Assembly (NCBI GenBank): GCA_021229015.1
Contig: CM037781.1
Coordinates: 67,786,345-67,850,344, forward strand
From: Solen grandis
Taxonomy: Eukaryota > Mollusca > Bivalvia > Adapedonta > Solenidae
Direction: 5' to 3'
DNA length: 64,000 bases
Part shown: positions 21,741-33,201 of the stretch, in pieces
How the letters are laid out: every line of letters begins with the position of its first letter
Numbering within the stretch: the stretch's first letter is position 1
The notes under the pieces: model-generated
The model's input: only the letters and a program-made list of their open reading frames with translations
Told to the model about the DNA's origin: nothing
Database searches by the model: none
Made by a program: the position numbers and the translations under genes

Positions 21741-24027
21741 AGCCTAGAAAAATGTATGACCAGGGCAGCTGGGGGGCCAAGGCCCCCTCGCCCCCCCCCC
21801 CCCTCCCCCCGGTGAATCCGGGCCTGATATATATGGAAAAAGCGGACGTATGTTATCAAAGGCAGTGGGGAAGGCCTCCCCCCCTGGAAAAAGGTTTAAT
21901 ATATGAAAAAACAACAAAAAAATATATGAATAGCAAAGAGAGTGTTTACAGTGAATGTTTTGGAAATCCAAGGAAAACCAGTATAACAATTGCAAATATG
22001 AAAATGATATGTTTCAGAAGTTTGATAGTGCAATCCGCAAGCATTCTGTAAAATGAAAAGTCTTCAAGGAATCCATAACGTCGATATTTAAGAGAACAAA
22101 GTATATTTTACTGCGGCATTCCTCAACATACAACAGTCTGGAAAAATATGAAAAGAAGTATAACGGGGCGAACCTCAAGCATCTCCAAGCAGCAAAATAA
22201 TAAAAAGTAAAGCATATTTTGGAAAAGACGGAGGGAAAACGCGGACGACATCTCATATGTAAGGAAAAAGCGGACGGTATGTAATATATCAGAAAAAAGC
22301 AAGCGCTTTACTTTTTATCATATTTTTGTTAAATACCGTAATGAATATTTGCCTATATTTTATCAGCGAGTAAAAATATGGGCGAGACATTTGATGCGTA
22401 GTATTTAAATTATTCGCAACCAAACGAAAATCAGTATCTAATTAGATATTGATAATAAAGTGTTATGTTTCTTCGAATACCGTCCACTTTTCTCTTATGT
22501 TACAATATTCATATCGTCCGCGTTTTCATCTTATTCATAATGCCCGCGTTTCATTCTATGCTCATATCATCTGCTTTTTCATTTCACATATCATCCGATT
22601 TATTAAATCAGATTTCAGGTAATGCTTATATTTTCATTCTTCAGAAAATTAATATATCATGAACATAATATGAAAAATACAGCGTCCGTTTTTTCCTTAT
22701 GTTATATACCATCCGCTTATGTTTTCTTTATATGTTACATATCATCCGCATTTTCTCTTCTTTGTCTATAGTGTCAGCGCTTTGCGTTAGATGTATTATA
22801 GATATATCTTTATTATTCATAATATCTATAGAAAATATAGATATTATGAAAAAATGATTAAAAAAACACAGCGTCCGCTTTTTCCTTATATGTTACATAT
22901 GGTACGCGTATTCCCTCTATGTCTTTATCATGCACATATTTTATATGCATATCTATTGTGTCAGTGCTTTTTTTCTCTAGCGTGTGTCTTTATTCTTCGT
23001 GATATTAATACATGATGAAAAAAAATCACAGCCTCTGCATCGTTCCTATATATGTTACATCTTTGTATGTTACATGTCGTTATTTTAAAAATAAAGGGAT
23101 GCTTGAAGATTGCCTCGGATAAAAATACCAAAATATACTTTATTTTCATGAATTTCACTGCTGTGAGATGTTTTCAGCGACTGTGGTACTGGAGGATTGC
23201 TGCAGTTAATTATTCTAAAATATACTTTTTATTTCGCGGCTGTGAGGTGCTTGAAGATTGCCCCAATTAATTTTACAAAAGTAGGCCTTTTTTTAAATGT
23301 ATTTTTATTTGCTGCGAATAAGGATTGCCGCATTTACACTTTATTTTCATATATTTCGAGGTTGTGGTTATCGTCGAATAATCCGTCTGACATATTTCGT
23401 TTCACTTCATGACATCCTATAGATGATCTATCGATCGGCCGTGGGTATTCGACGATGTGCCCCAGAAATATACCTAAATAAATACACTTTCTTTTCATAG
23501 ACATCTCGGTTTTACCCTGCACGTTTCTTGAGAGTTCAGATGATAAGAATACCAAATGATAAGGCCGATGAACGGTATTCAGTACTGTATATACATTACT
23601 GTTACTAAGTAAAGCTGTGATTTTAAGAATTTTCAGTGACCAATATAGAGATATTTTAACTTTTTATTTATATTTTTTCGACCTAGGGTCCTAAGCATAT
23701 AAGATCAAATCAATATTAAAAAGAAAGAAAGGGGACTTTATGCTTATTTTAAGCCGTCCATTTAAACATTTTGTATTAATCTTTTCTTACTAAAAATAAT
23801 TCTACACATTATACGACGTATGTTGACACCGGGTCACTTAGTGTGTGAGGATTGAATCTGGGAGCCTCTTGAGGATTGAAAAAAGGGTTTCCCATTAATT
23901 TATAACTACAATTATTTCACAAAGAGAATTCAGTGATAAGCAAATAATAATAAGCATCATTTATAATTTCGTATTTAGCAATTGCATTTAGCATTTCGAT
24001 TTAGCAATTCGCATTTAGGATTGGGAT

Positions 24028-24235
24028 AAAGGTAACACATATATAGCGGCCCCCCTAATGTATGCAACGGGATAACAAATATATAGCGGTCCCCCTAATG
24101 TATGCAACGGGATAACAAATATATAGCGGTCCCCCTAAAGTATGCAACGGGGTAACAAATATATAGCGGTCCCCCTAAAGTATGCAACGGGCTAACAAAT
24201 ATATAGCGGTCCACCTAAAGTATGCAATACAGTTA
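24028..24235 (+). repeat. 40-bp minisatellite, five units
   Basis: The unit is about 40 bases: GGGATAACAAATATATAGCG followed by GTCCCCCTAATGTATGCAAC. Five units with few changes, starting just outside the right end of the inverted-repeat composite. Related CCCCCTAATG words recur at 24385-24430. Confidence 0.92.
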
Positions 24236-24239
24236 ACAA

Positions 24240-25106
24240 ATATTAAGGGGACCAAAATCGATGTATATTTTTTATTATCAGTTTGTTGATAAAATCTGAA
24301 TAAGATGATGATAAATGTTGCTAAACTTTGAGAAAAATGTTATCACATTCTATCTTGACTTACAAATAAAACAGTTTGTATATGTCCCCCTAATGCCTAT
24401 ATTAGGATGCGGTCTCCCTAATGCCCGAATCAGGATTATATATATATATATATATATATATAACTCATAATAATGAAGAACGAGCTTCAGTTTTGTAACA
24501 CGAGGCTAGCGATTCTACTTTCGTACTATTTTCTTGCATTTTCTGACTGATTGGTTTATTAAGTAGAAATAAAGGTGAGTTATTTATTAGATTGATGTTT
24601 AAACATATGTAATGTCGCAATGAATTGACATTGATAATACACACGAATACATATTTTATCATTACTGGTAAGGCCTCGTTTGACTTTAAAACTACGGAAG
24701 GCAATATTGGTCATAATTCATAAAAATATTACGCATTTCATGTATGATGTTCTTTTCTAGTCATATTCTTTAATGTGCCTTTTCTTTGTATTTTTTCAGC
24801 TTTTTACCTTGTATTCATCGGAATAAAGAGGTTATACGTTCAGCTGTCTTGGGGCTTTACAATATATAAAAGAAGAATTGCAGTGACCAAGAACTATAAT
24901 TATACGTGATTATTTTTATTATCTCCCTTTTATTCTTAATGACTTTTTGTACGGAATATTACTCAAAAACTGTACAAAACATTGACTTGAAATCTAAAAT
25001 ATATAAAGGTGGTGACTAGGAGAAATGCAGTGATCAAAAATAGTAGCTCTAAATGGTCCTATTTTTTTTATTAACTCCTTTTATTTGTGTAACCGTTCTT
25101 TTATGA
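24240..25106. other. AT-rich sequence with a (TA)n run and a dispersed repeat
   Basis: A (TA)n run at about 24437-24462. A fragment at 24840-25080 (GCAGTGACCAAGAACTATAA) resembles 15660-15890. No gene is seen, including no 3' exon of the ACOT/BAAT-like gene. Confidence 0.4.
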
Positions 25107-25184
25107 GTTATATATATATATATATATATAACTATATCGGTTAATGTGTGTGTGTGGGGGGGGGGGGGGGGGGGGGGGGGGGGG
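25107..25184. repeat. (TA)n, (GT)n and 29-G homopolymer
   Basis: (TA)n, the link AACTATA, (TG)n and then about 29 consecutive G. A shorter version of the same arrangement, with only seven G, is at 32165-32245. Long G runs can form quadruplexes and are error-prone in sequencing. Confidence 0.85.
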
Positions 25185-25323
25185 TCAACATACAACAGCC
25201 GTTTTGAAGTCTCCAATTAATTTACAAGTTCAACTTCACTCTCTGAAAAAACAAATATATAACCAAAATAATGATGATAATGATGATGAAACATATTAAT
25301 TAAAATTTAATAATATTGCACTA

Positions 25324-25667
25324 TGTTTACAATAAAACAAAACCTTTATTGTCAACACAATATTTTATACAATTTACAACGCTCGTGAAATAATTCTAAT
25401 GCTCGTGATATAACACCATTTAGCGAAACGCAAGAAAGTAGCATACAAGATCGCGTAAATATATGTAACCAATTAAAAAGATAATCGCTACATGAAAAAC
25501 CTCTATAAAGCAAACAATACCAATTTTAATCAATTTGTTTCAATGAAAACTGAAAGGATAGAGAGGAAAACTTACCGACACAGACAAAAATGAATATCAA
25601 GCAAGGGAGATTACTCTAACTACAACATTGCTTATCATCCTACTTCTCGAACGTACCCTATTACACA
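25324..25667 (-). repeat. 3' LTR of the Gypsy element
   Basis: On the minus strand it starts TGTGTAATAGGG directly after a polypurine tract and ends TTGTAAACA, giving TG...CA ends over about 344 bases. Near the end it has TATAAAATA followed by AATAAA, the promoter and polyadenylation signals expected in an LTR. The first 60 bases on the plus strand match the remnant at 32546-32604. Confidence 0.7.
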
Positions 25668-25682
25668 CCTCGCCTCCTTAGG
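25668..25682 (-). other. polypurine tract
   Basis: Minus-strand CCTAAGGAGGCGAGG touches the LTR start. A purine-rich tract here primes plus-strand DNA synthesis in LTR elements. Confidence 0.6.
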
Positions 25683-26570
25683 AAAATGACGTCCACGTCA
25701 ATTGCATGTTAACAGTGAACCATTTTACAATATGCGAAACATATAGTACCATACAACTTACCATTTTTGTTTTATGGCAGTTTGCGTAATGCCACAATAT
25801 TCTTCTGACATCTATACTCAGACAATGGCAAAACTACCATCTGTATAATAAATAACTACTAACTACAAGCAACAACAAAACAAAAACCAAATTAATACTC
25901 TAATACCTTATACTTAATATAACAAATCTAAACATCCCCTCTATGGACAAATACCATATTCCAAAAATGTAACAGTTCTCAACTACCTACTACCTATCTG
26001 GCAATACTATCTGAGTTTCCATTCCTGTAAACTGCCTTCTATATAATTATAAATAAATACTTAAAATTATACTATATATACAATTACAAGTACAGTCATT
26101 CGATAAAACAAGAGAAAGTAGCTGCTTTGCCGCTACTACTGATTCAACTTTATACAACTTTACAAAAGCTACGATGGACCTACAGCCTATTGACAAATAC
26201 TGGTAACTAATTTTTTCCAATATTAATGTCAACACTGTTTAAAACTCAAGATTCAAGGACTTTGTTAAGCGCTTGATCTATCGGTATATTAGTAATGATT
26301 TTCATTTGATAATCTGCATATGTTTGGGGCATTTATTTTTAATCTTACAGGTTTTTATAGTTCCGGTGCTGTTGCACTGACATCGTCAATCCTTGATGCC
26401 AAATCATCAACATCTGCCATTTCTTCCACTTTCAGCTATAGCAGTTGATTGATTAGTGTTACTTTTGTCTTTCGCCTTTGATCTGGTATCCTCATCCTCT
26501 GGTGTGGATGATAATTTACCAGTTTCAGTTTTGTTATCCTCACTTGTTTGATCTTCTGTATCAGTGGAGA

Positions 26571-26954
26571 TCACAGGTTTTGTCTCAATGGTGAGCTTAT
26601 TCTCAGTATGTTCTTTATCTGAAGAACTGTCCTCTCCCCTGTCTCATCGTCAGATTCATCATCAGTAACGTCACATTGTCTTGCCGCTCGCAGGTTTTCA
26701 TCTTCTTTATCATCCATATTTATATATGTATCCTCAACTTCTCCTACTGTATCATCAACTGAATCTTCCCTCAATTCCCCCCTTTCATCCTTTTGCTTTA
26801 CTAAGAACAGGTGATTACGGTGCAGTGTCTTAATCTTTCCTGTATCATCTCCCTTCAAGCGGTATACAGGTGTGCCTTCCTTTTCTTGATCAATCACGGT
26901 ATGAAATTCTTCTGCAAACTTGTCTGCAATCTTATGCTTACCACCAAAAGCCAA
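26571..26954 (-). pseudogene. Gypsy integrase C-terminal region
   Basis: A 127-residue frame. Its first 60 residues (AFGGKHKIADKF, VIDQ, PVYRLKGDD, KIKTLHRNHL) match the region after the integrase core in invertebrate Gypsy elements, then an acidic Asp/Glu-rich tail follows. The real frame would continue from the core upstream on the minus strand. Decayed. Confidence 0.65.
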
Positions 26955-27129
26955 GATTTTTACCAGTACCTTGTCTCTGTTTGTGACTTCTGCTGCCCGG
27001 GCTTTAAGGAAATTAAATTTAAAATTTAATTAGTAATGTTTTTTACTTTTAGACTCTTTTAGGTGATCCTCAACAATCTGTCTGGTTTTCTGCATGCGTT
27101 CTTGTAAATTGGTAATGTATTCTCAAAAC

Positions 27130-27800
27130 GTGTTGCTTACCACATCTCTAGCTTGTTCAAATGCAGAGTCAAATGGCAGTTTCGGCTTTCTGCCAAACAT
27201 CAGTTAAAACGGAGCAATGCGAGTTGACTCATGAGGAGTGCAATTATATGCATATACTAAGGAGCTAATATACCTTTTAATAGTGTTTGGTTGAATCTTT
27301 TCGTAACTGCATTCCCTTACGGATGGTTTACCGAGGTGTGCCTTTCTTCATTCCGTGAGGAAACATAGTTCTTTCATGATTTCTGATTTGAAGTTGGCAC
27401 CTTGGTCAAAATGCAGTCGTGTGGGAATCCCATAATTGATAATGAATAGATTGAAGAATGCTACTGCAGTGATTTTATCAGTCTGATTCTTTGTTGGTAT
27501 TGCCATGGCAAATTTTGTGAATTGGTCTGTTATTACCAGTATATTTGCTACTCCTTCTTTTGCTGGCTCCAGTGTTAAATAATCCAGACAAACTAGCTCC
27601 AAAGAATACGTTGTGTTCACATTAACTAGTGGGTCTCTAGTATGTGTAGAACTTGTTTCTTCTTAAACATCTGTCATATGTTTCAACTCATTTATATACA
27701 TCAGTAGCCATCCCTGGCCAATAGAATCTTTCCCTGAGAAATTCTGTCCCTTCCTGGGCCGCCAACCTCATCATGCAAACTATGTAAAACATTCGGGAAG
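27130..27800 (-). pseudogene. Gypsy integrase core with H2C2 remnant
   Basis: At 27620-27348: LELVCLDYLTLEP with the first catalytic Asp, VITDQFTKFAMAIPTKNQ, and RLHFDQGANF with the second Asp. The part expected to hold the catalytic Glu (about 27340-27290) is garbled. Homology resumes as SSLVYAYNCTPHEST then FGRKPKLPFD, with a stop between. Upstream, at about 27800-27700, a HDEVGGPGRDR segment recalls the zinc-binding H2C2 region, with frameshifts. Confidence 0.75.
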
Positions 27801-27999
27801 TACAAGTTCCAGAGTTTCAGCATTTTCATTGATAGTCCTGAATAGTATTCCTCTTTTCATCTTTAAATGTTAAAATTATTTCTTCATGGTCAGATCTTGT
27901 ATAGAAAAATTATTTGTCGGTATACGATTGTCTTGCACTGCTATCCCCCATCTATCTATCATACAATCCTCTCTCTCTTTCTTTCTTATCTCACTCATT

Positions 28000-28795
28000 T
28001 CAATTTGTGCCATTGCTTGTCCTGGGTTTTCTGTGGCCTCTACTATGTTTATTTACTGACAGCGTCCCAACATGAGGTGTTGCCAAACATCCACATATAA
28101 TTTTGACTGTGCTGCTCACTAATCTGATGGCTTCCTTATTTAAGTCCACCTTGTCATGGGGATATCGGCTCATACCATCTGCATCACTATTGCTAATTCC
28201 ACGTCGGTATGTAATGTCGAATGAATACTGTCCTAATGCTGATGCCGATCTTTGACCTGTGGCATCCAAATAAGCCGAAGTTAAAATATAGGTATGAGGA
28301 TTATTGTCAGTCAGCACAGAGAAATGATGGCTGCTTAAATAATCCGAGATTTTTTTCTGTTATTGCCCATTTTAAAGCTAAGAATTCCAAATGGAATGCA
28401 GAATACTTCTTTTCAGTGTTGGTAAGTGCACGACTTGCATAAGCAATCACTTTCTTATATTCTCCTTGCTTTTGGTATAGCACTGCACCCAAACCGTTGG
28501 TTGAAGCATCCGTGTGAAGCTCGAACGGTAAGTAAAGATTTGGATATCCCAAAATAGCTGGTGATGTTAACAAGGTTTCTAACTCATCAAATGCAGTTTG
28601 TTCCACTTCAGTCCATTTCCAAGACTGTATTTGTTTCTTCTTCTTTGGCCCAAGTTTTGGTGAGGAATGAGGAATCGGTTCAGCAAGTGGTCTAGTAACT
28701 TTACTAAAATCTTTAACAAAGCACCTGTAATAACCTGGGAATCCAAGTACACTGCGAACCTCCTCTGGACCTCTGGAGTTGATTGAACAAGCCAA
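28000..28795 (-). pseudogene. Gypsy RT connection and RNase H
   Basis: Two overlapping frames. 28795-28307: SVLGFPGYYRCFVKDFSK, then RNase H start FELHTDASTNGLGAVLYQ with its first catalytic Asp, YASRALTNTEKKYSA and HLEFLALKWA with the Glu. 28317-28000: TDNNPHTYILTSAYLDATGQ with another Asp, then ITYRRGISNSDADGMSR, which ends the domain. A frameshift lies near 28310. Confidence 0.8.
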
Positions 28796-28840
28796 TTCAA
28801 CATCTTGTCAATTTTATCAGGGTATGTTGCAATTCCCTCC

Positions 28841-29527
28841 TCAGACAATATGGCCAAGAAATGACACTTGTTTCCGAAAGAATTTGCATTTTTCGGGGGC
28901 GAGCATCAAATTAAATTCTTTGAGGCATTTAAATATTTTCTCTAAATTGTCCAAATGCTCCTTAAATGATTTGCTAAAAAAGATTAGGTCGTCAATAAAA
29001 ACTACGCAAATGCGCATGTTAAGGTCTCCAAGACATTCTTGCAGCAAGCGTTTGTATGTAGCCGGTGCATTGGTGAGTCCGAACGGGAGTTTGTTCAATT
29101 CCCAGAGTCCATATGGTCCAAACGTAAATGCAGTTCTCTCGTTGTGCTATTCTTCCACCTCAACCTGATGATAGGCGGATTTCATATCCACAGTGCTAAA
29201 ATATTTAGCCCCATTCAATGTATCAAATATTTCTTCCATACGGGATAGTGCATACGAGTCCTTTATTGTCCTCTGGTTTGAGGTTCTAAAGCCTATGTAC
29301 ATCGGAGAAGCATATTGTGATTTGGAAGGTTTTATGATACCACAAGAGTGTAATTGTTCCAGATGTTGTCGATCTTCATCAATCATGTTTCCTGGTATTC
29401 TTCGGTGCTTAAGTTTAAAAGGTATCTCATCTATCAAATCAATTCTGTGTATCACATTGTTGCATTTTCCAATATCAGTATCCCCTATGAAAAATACATC
29501 TTTGTGCTCTATGAGAAATTTCCTCAA
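28841..29527 (-). pseudogene. Gypsy reverse transcriptase
   Basis: 29527-29147: fingers and palm start, with HRRIPGNM, the primer-grip side, and FSTVDMKSAYHQVEVEE holding the first catalytic Asp. 29098-28841: NKLPFGLTNAPATYKRLLQ and the active-site FIDD (usual form YLDD or YVDD), then FSKSFKEHLDNLEKIF and KCKFFRKQVSFLGH. A frameshift or small loss separates the two at about 29100-29147. Confidence 0.85.
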
Positions 29528-29828
29528 ACACTGCTGTTGTTGATCTGTCAGATCATTACTGTCATTGATTTCAATATCATTCTGTCCTTCTCCTATCCAA
29601 AGCTTCTTCTGCTTTTCTCTTCATAGCTTCTTCTGTTACGAACACAGGTTGAAGCTCACGAAGTATGACTGTTATAACCATATTCCACTAAACCTGGTGA
29701 TATGTCCACAAAATCTGAAATAGTGACACTTTCATGGCTGCGGTTTGACAAGATCTGCTCCAACAACTTTAATCTCTGATTCAATAGAACCTATATATGG
29801 TAATGGCTGGCCATCAGCACATTCAATG

Positions 29829-30077
29829 TCAGGGGTTCAATCTGTACATCCAAAAGATATTTTTATAAAATGATTCTGAATTTAAACTGGCACATGATCC
29901 TGTGTCTAAGAGTGCTTTAGTATTTATGTTATTCAATTCAAACTCTACTTCATTTACTTCACCAACTAATTTGGGATATGTTATATTAGAAATGCTCGAA
30001 TATAATCCCTTTACTCGAGCACAAACTAGTTTGGGCAGTTCGTTTGTACATGGCCCTTCTTGTTGCATCTCCAGCAT
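29829..30077 (-). pseudogene. Gypsy aspartic protease
   Basis: An 82-residue frame with KALLDTGSCASL, the DTG active site of retroviral-type proteases, preceded by a FELNNINTK strand. It overlaps the gag zinc-knuckle frame by about 50 bases in another frame, as expected for a frameshift or a decayed junction. Confidence 0.7.
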
Positions 30078-30475
30078 GTTGGACTAAATGTATTGCTTGC
30101 TATGGGCCTTCCTATTCTGTATGCCTCTCTGCCATTTGCTTCTGAGCTTCCATGTCCAAATACTCTGTTCACCTTCCCCCAGAAGCCACTTCTTTGTCCT
30201 CTTACATGTCCTTGACTAATATAAGTATTGTGACCGGTTTCTGTTGTCGCACCAGACTTCTGTGATTGTTCCAACTTCCTGATACGATCATTCAGAGCTT
30301 TCAAAGGGTCTTTTACTGCGCTCAGCTCACTGCTCTCTGCATTTTGCTTTTCTGCTGGAGTGGTTACAGCAGATCGACAATGTTTTCTTCTCTCTTCACC
30401 CTTTTCATCGTTCATATCGGATTGTATTTTCCTCAGTTTTATTTTAAATCTGTCATAATCAGTAATCGTAATCAC
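30026..30475 (-). pseudogene. Gypsy gag, C-terminal part with zinc knuckle
   Basis: 149 residues: a charged linker, then CWRCNKKGHVQTNC at the end, a CCHC zinc knuckle (C-X2-C-X4-H-X4-C) that binds RNA in nucleocapsid. Confidence 0.75.
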
Positions 30476-31046
30476 ATTTGTATGCAGCTAAATGCTTAGG
30501 ATTACGGCGCAGACCCTGGTATAAAACTCCCTTCAGAATATTGGAATCCTTCCAGTTAAGACCTCCGAGAGACACAGCTTTGTCAAAATTGTCTTCTAAC
30601 CTAGATGCGAAAGCAGCTACGTTTTCTTCTGGATAGTCACTCCAATTCCTAATCTTCTTATGCGACTTCACTCTTTGCAGCTTTTCGTATTCCATACACG
30701 ATCTGTTGGTGTATAAACACCATCTGTTTCAAATTTCAAATTTGAAGCATTCCCAGGTTACTTCTCCTTTACTACTATCCCCTCCAAAGCTAGAAATTCT
30801 AGAATGTTGGTATGGTGTCAAAATTGTGGACTGCCCTACCCTAGGTCCAGTTTCTGCTCCATCAAGGCATCTTAAACCTCCAGATCTCCTATCTTCACTA
30901 GAACAGTTATTTCTATCCATGTCTTTATTTGTCAGTTCAGATCCAAGAGCTGAGGTTTTTAATGATCCAGGTTTTCTCATAAAACAAACAAGATTCTTTG
31001 CGGTCTCAATATCAGTCTGGACTTGCAAAATATGAAAATCATCCAA
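30459..31046 (-). pseudogene. Gypsy gag, capsid part
   Basis: 30695-30459 has NVAAFASRLEDNFDKAVSLG and GVLYQGLRRNPKHL, the capsid C-terminal pattern of invertebrate Gypsy gag. 31046-30729 gives the N-terminal side ending GEVTWECFKFEI, typical of the capsid start. A frameshift near 30730 and missing sequence between the two break the gene. Confidence 0.6.
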
Positions 31047-31049
31047 TAG

Positions 31050-32168
31050 TTTTCTATCTGTTCTGATAAAATTGTGCTTTTTGAGCTCCTTTCGCTAGTC
31101 ATATCTATTTCAATGGTATTTCCCCAGTAGCCATTGTAAAGTTGATCTTACAATACGATACAATACAATATCTATGTCAATGGATGACTGGAATCTGTAT
31201 ATTTACTTTGTATGTAATACACATGTCTAAATTTACTTATTGAAAATTATAGACCTAAAAATAAAATAGAGAAATGATGCCAAGGATTATACTACAACTA
31301 TTCAGTCATTAAAATGGACCTGCTTCCAATCTACACTCTTCAGAATACAAATTATATCTAAAATACTCCCAAAAATATATATACACATAATATGCAGTAT
31401 CCTGAAATGTAATAAGTAAGAGTCCCTAAAGTATAAAACAAAGCTAAAACCACTCTGTTTGACGGTAACAGGATAATCACTTCCAAATAAAAACAAGAAT
31501 ATGTCATCACAGCTATATAACCACTATCAAATAGAAAATGGGACTCCAATAATATCAAATGGAAACATGTGAAAATACTTATGGCAGAAAAGGATGTTAA
31601 ATGGGAAATGGACATTCAAAATACCCTTAAATTGACCAAAACTCTAAATCAAACCGGGGAAAAATATTTTATATATCCCACAGTATGATAAGTCAATTAA
31701 GGACTAGGATTCAAAATTCAAATTTTAATGTTAAAATAAAATTTCAATACTCACAGTCTGTTGATTCAGGAATACTGAAAATAATTCTCTATAACTCTTG
31801 GTCACACACACATACTTTAAAAAAATGAATTAAGTAAAAAAAATCACTGATGAACTTATAACTGGTGTAGAATGTCTTCAGGGTCCTGATTAAATTATGT
31901 GAATGATGTAGAAATGTCTCAGAAAGTTATGTATTCTCTTTGCAATTAAATTAGCCCAATCCCTGGTGACACACTAAACTGTAGATCTCTGATGTATAAT
32001 ATTGAGTCCCTCTTGATATACAATAAAACTGTGAGGAGCCCCTCTGATGGTATCTGCTCCCTCTTGTCCGTCCTCCTTCTGAATTATTATAGACTTCTGA
32101 TAATTATCAGGCCTCTTTAACACGCAATAAAACTGTAAAATATTCTTTAATGGTTGCACTTTTATTTG

Positions 32169-32222
<54 letters not shown>

Positions 32223-32545
32223 CTATAATGGTTATAAGGGGGGGATCAACAAACAACAGATGTCTAAGTTTATTATTATGTTTCTTAATATTAAAAAAAA
32301 TTTAATTTTAATACAAATATTTCTTAAGTATGTGTGTGTGTCACCAGCATTTCTTTTGTGTTAAGATAATTATTATAGTTCAATATTTATTCCAAAAATG
32401 AGTACAACCAATATCTAATGTTTTAATTACTGCGACCACTTACCAAACTTTAGTAAAGATCATAAAGGAGATAAAGAAATTAACTTACCAACTGTAGGTC
32501 AAGAGCTTTAAAACACGTCTAATCAATAGGCCAATTCAAGAAACT
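31050..32545. other. non-coding interval between gag and the 5' LTR remnant
   Basis: About 1.5 kb of AT-rich sequence with a (TA)n run at 32165-32222. Two imperfect internal repeats at about 31975-32150 share AATAAAACTGT(G/A) and CTCTT words. It is long for a Gypsy leader, and no primer-binding site was recognised next to 32545, so part may be a later insertion. Confidence 0.4.
32165..32245. repeat. (TA)n plus G7, counterpart of 25107-25184
   Basis: A long (TA)n, then AACTATAATGGTTA, a G7 run and ATCAACAAACAACAG, mirroring the order at 25107-25200. Confidence 0.8.
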
Positions 32546-32604
32546 ATGTTTACAATAAAACAAAACCTTTATTGTCAACACAATATTTTATACAATTTAC
32601 AACA
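32546..32604 (-). repeat. 5' LTR remnant of the Gypsy element
   Basis: About 60 bases nearly identical to the start (plus-strand sense) of the 3' LTR at 25324, including the TATAAAATA and AATAAA signals on the minus strand. Identity stops abruptly at 32604 where the rest of the LTR should continue, so this LTR is truncated. Confidence 0.6.
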
Positions 32605-33116
32605 AACTATATATAGGGGAATAATTAAAAAATGGTCCGATAGAGTTATGGTTAATAGTCACTGCACTTCTCCTAGCCGCATATTATTCATATATGAAAT
32701 TTCAAGTCAATACCTTTATAGTTTTCAAGTTATTGCCAATGTTCACAAGTTGCTGACAAACCAACAATCAACAAGCAAACAGAGCAAAACCAATATGCCC
32801 CCACCCGATTACAGATCTTGAGGAGCATAGTAAAAAAATCATTCCAAGTGCCAATTATGAAAATATCTAACAATAAAGCTTATATAAAAAAACACACAAA
32901 AAAACAACAACAGAGCAACCGCATAATTAAGTTGATTACCTCGGCAACATCGCCTTCAACATTGTCAGATTTGCTGATTAAAACCGGATGCAAGATGACG
33001 AAACTGTATGAAACAGAATGTAATGAGACCACACTTAGGATTCTTTACATTGTAAACAAGTAGTTTTTTTATTGCAATGATGAGCTTCAGGATATAAATT
33101 GGATTCTTTTGCTTAC
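32605..33116. other. dispersed-repeat remnant, no exon found
   Basis: Includes GGTCCGATAGAGTTATGG and TTTCAAGTCAATACCTTTAT words of the kind seen in dispersed non-coding repeats. The expected last exon of the ACOT/BAAT-like gene was searched for on the minus strand and not seen. Confidence 0.4.
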
Positions 33117-33201
33117 CGGTATCAGATATGGATTTTCCATTTTGAATGCATCTTTCATTACAACACCCTCGTCAGTTTTGTACACTAATGCAGCATTCGG
33201 C
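33117..33201 (-). CDS. ACOT/BAAT-like exon 6
   Basis: Acceptor TTTGGTAG, one base completes a codon, then PNAALVYKTDEGVVMKDAFK and MENPYLIP. In relatives LIPVE follows, leading to the catalytic Asp. Donor ATACCG|GTAAGC is a strong consensus, so at least one more exon must exist or have existed. Confidence 0.68.

Larger units (their letters stand above)
18190..24020. repeat. 5.8-kb composite with nested inverted repeats
   Basis: Outer pair: AAATGCGAATTGCTAAA near 18257-18275 and its complement in TTTAGCAATTCGCATTT near 24001-24017, each flanked by further copies of the same word. Inner pair: ATCGGCCTTATCAGTTTGG at 18466 onward matches the complement of 23542-23569. Further in, degenerate arrays with AAGCATTCTG/CTGTGAGATG words lie in one orientation at 18820-19080 and 22010-22290 and in the opposite orientation at 23090-23370. 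It could be a non-autonomous element with long imperfect terminal inverted repeats, or several nested insertions. No coding sequence was recognised inside. Confidence 0.5.
25324..32604 (-). mobile_element. Gypsy LTR retrotransposon, decayed, minus strand
   Basis: Read on the minus strand the order is 5' LTR remnant (32604-32546), gag (31046-30026), aspartic protease (about 30077-29829), reverse transcriptase (29527-28841), RNase H (28795-28000), integrase with a chromatin-facing C-terminal part (27800-26571), polypurine tract (25682-25668) and 3' LTR (25667-25324). Protease, RT, RNase H, then integrase is the Gypsy (Ty3) order. Several frameshifts and stops interrupt the coding region, so it is not autonomous now. 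It lies just downstream of the last identified exon of the ACOT/BAAT-like gene, in the same orientation. Confidence 0.85.

Noticed and set aside
28779..30499. Plus-strand frames of 69-129 codons across the Gypsy coding region
   Set aside because: Shadows of the RT, protease and gag sequences on the minus strand.
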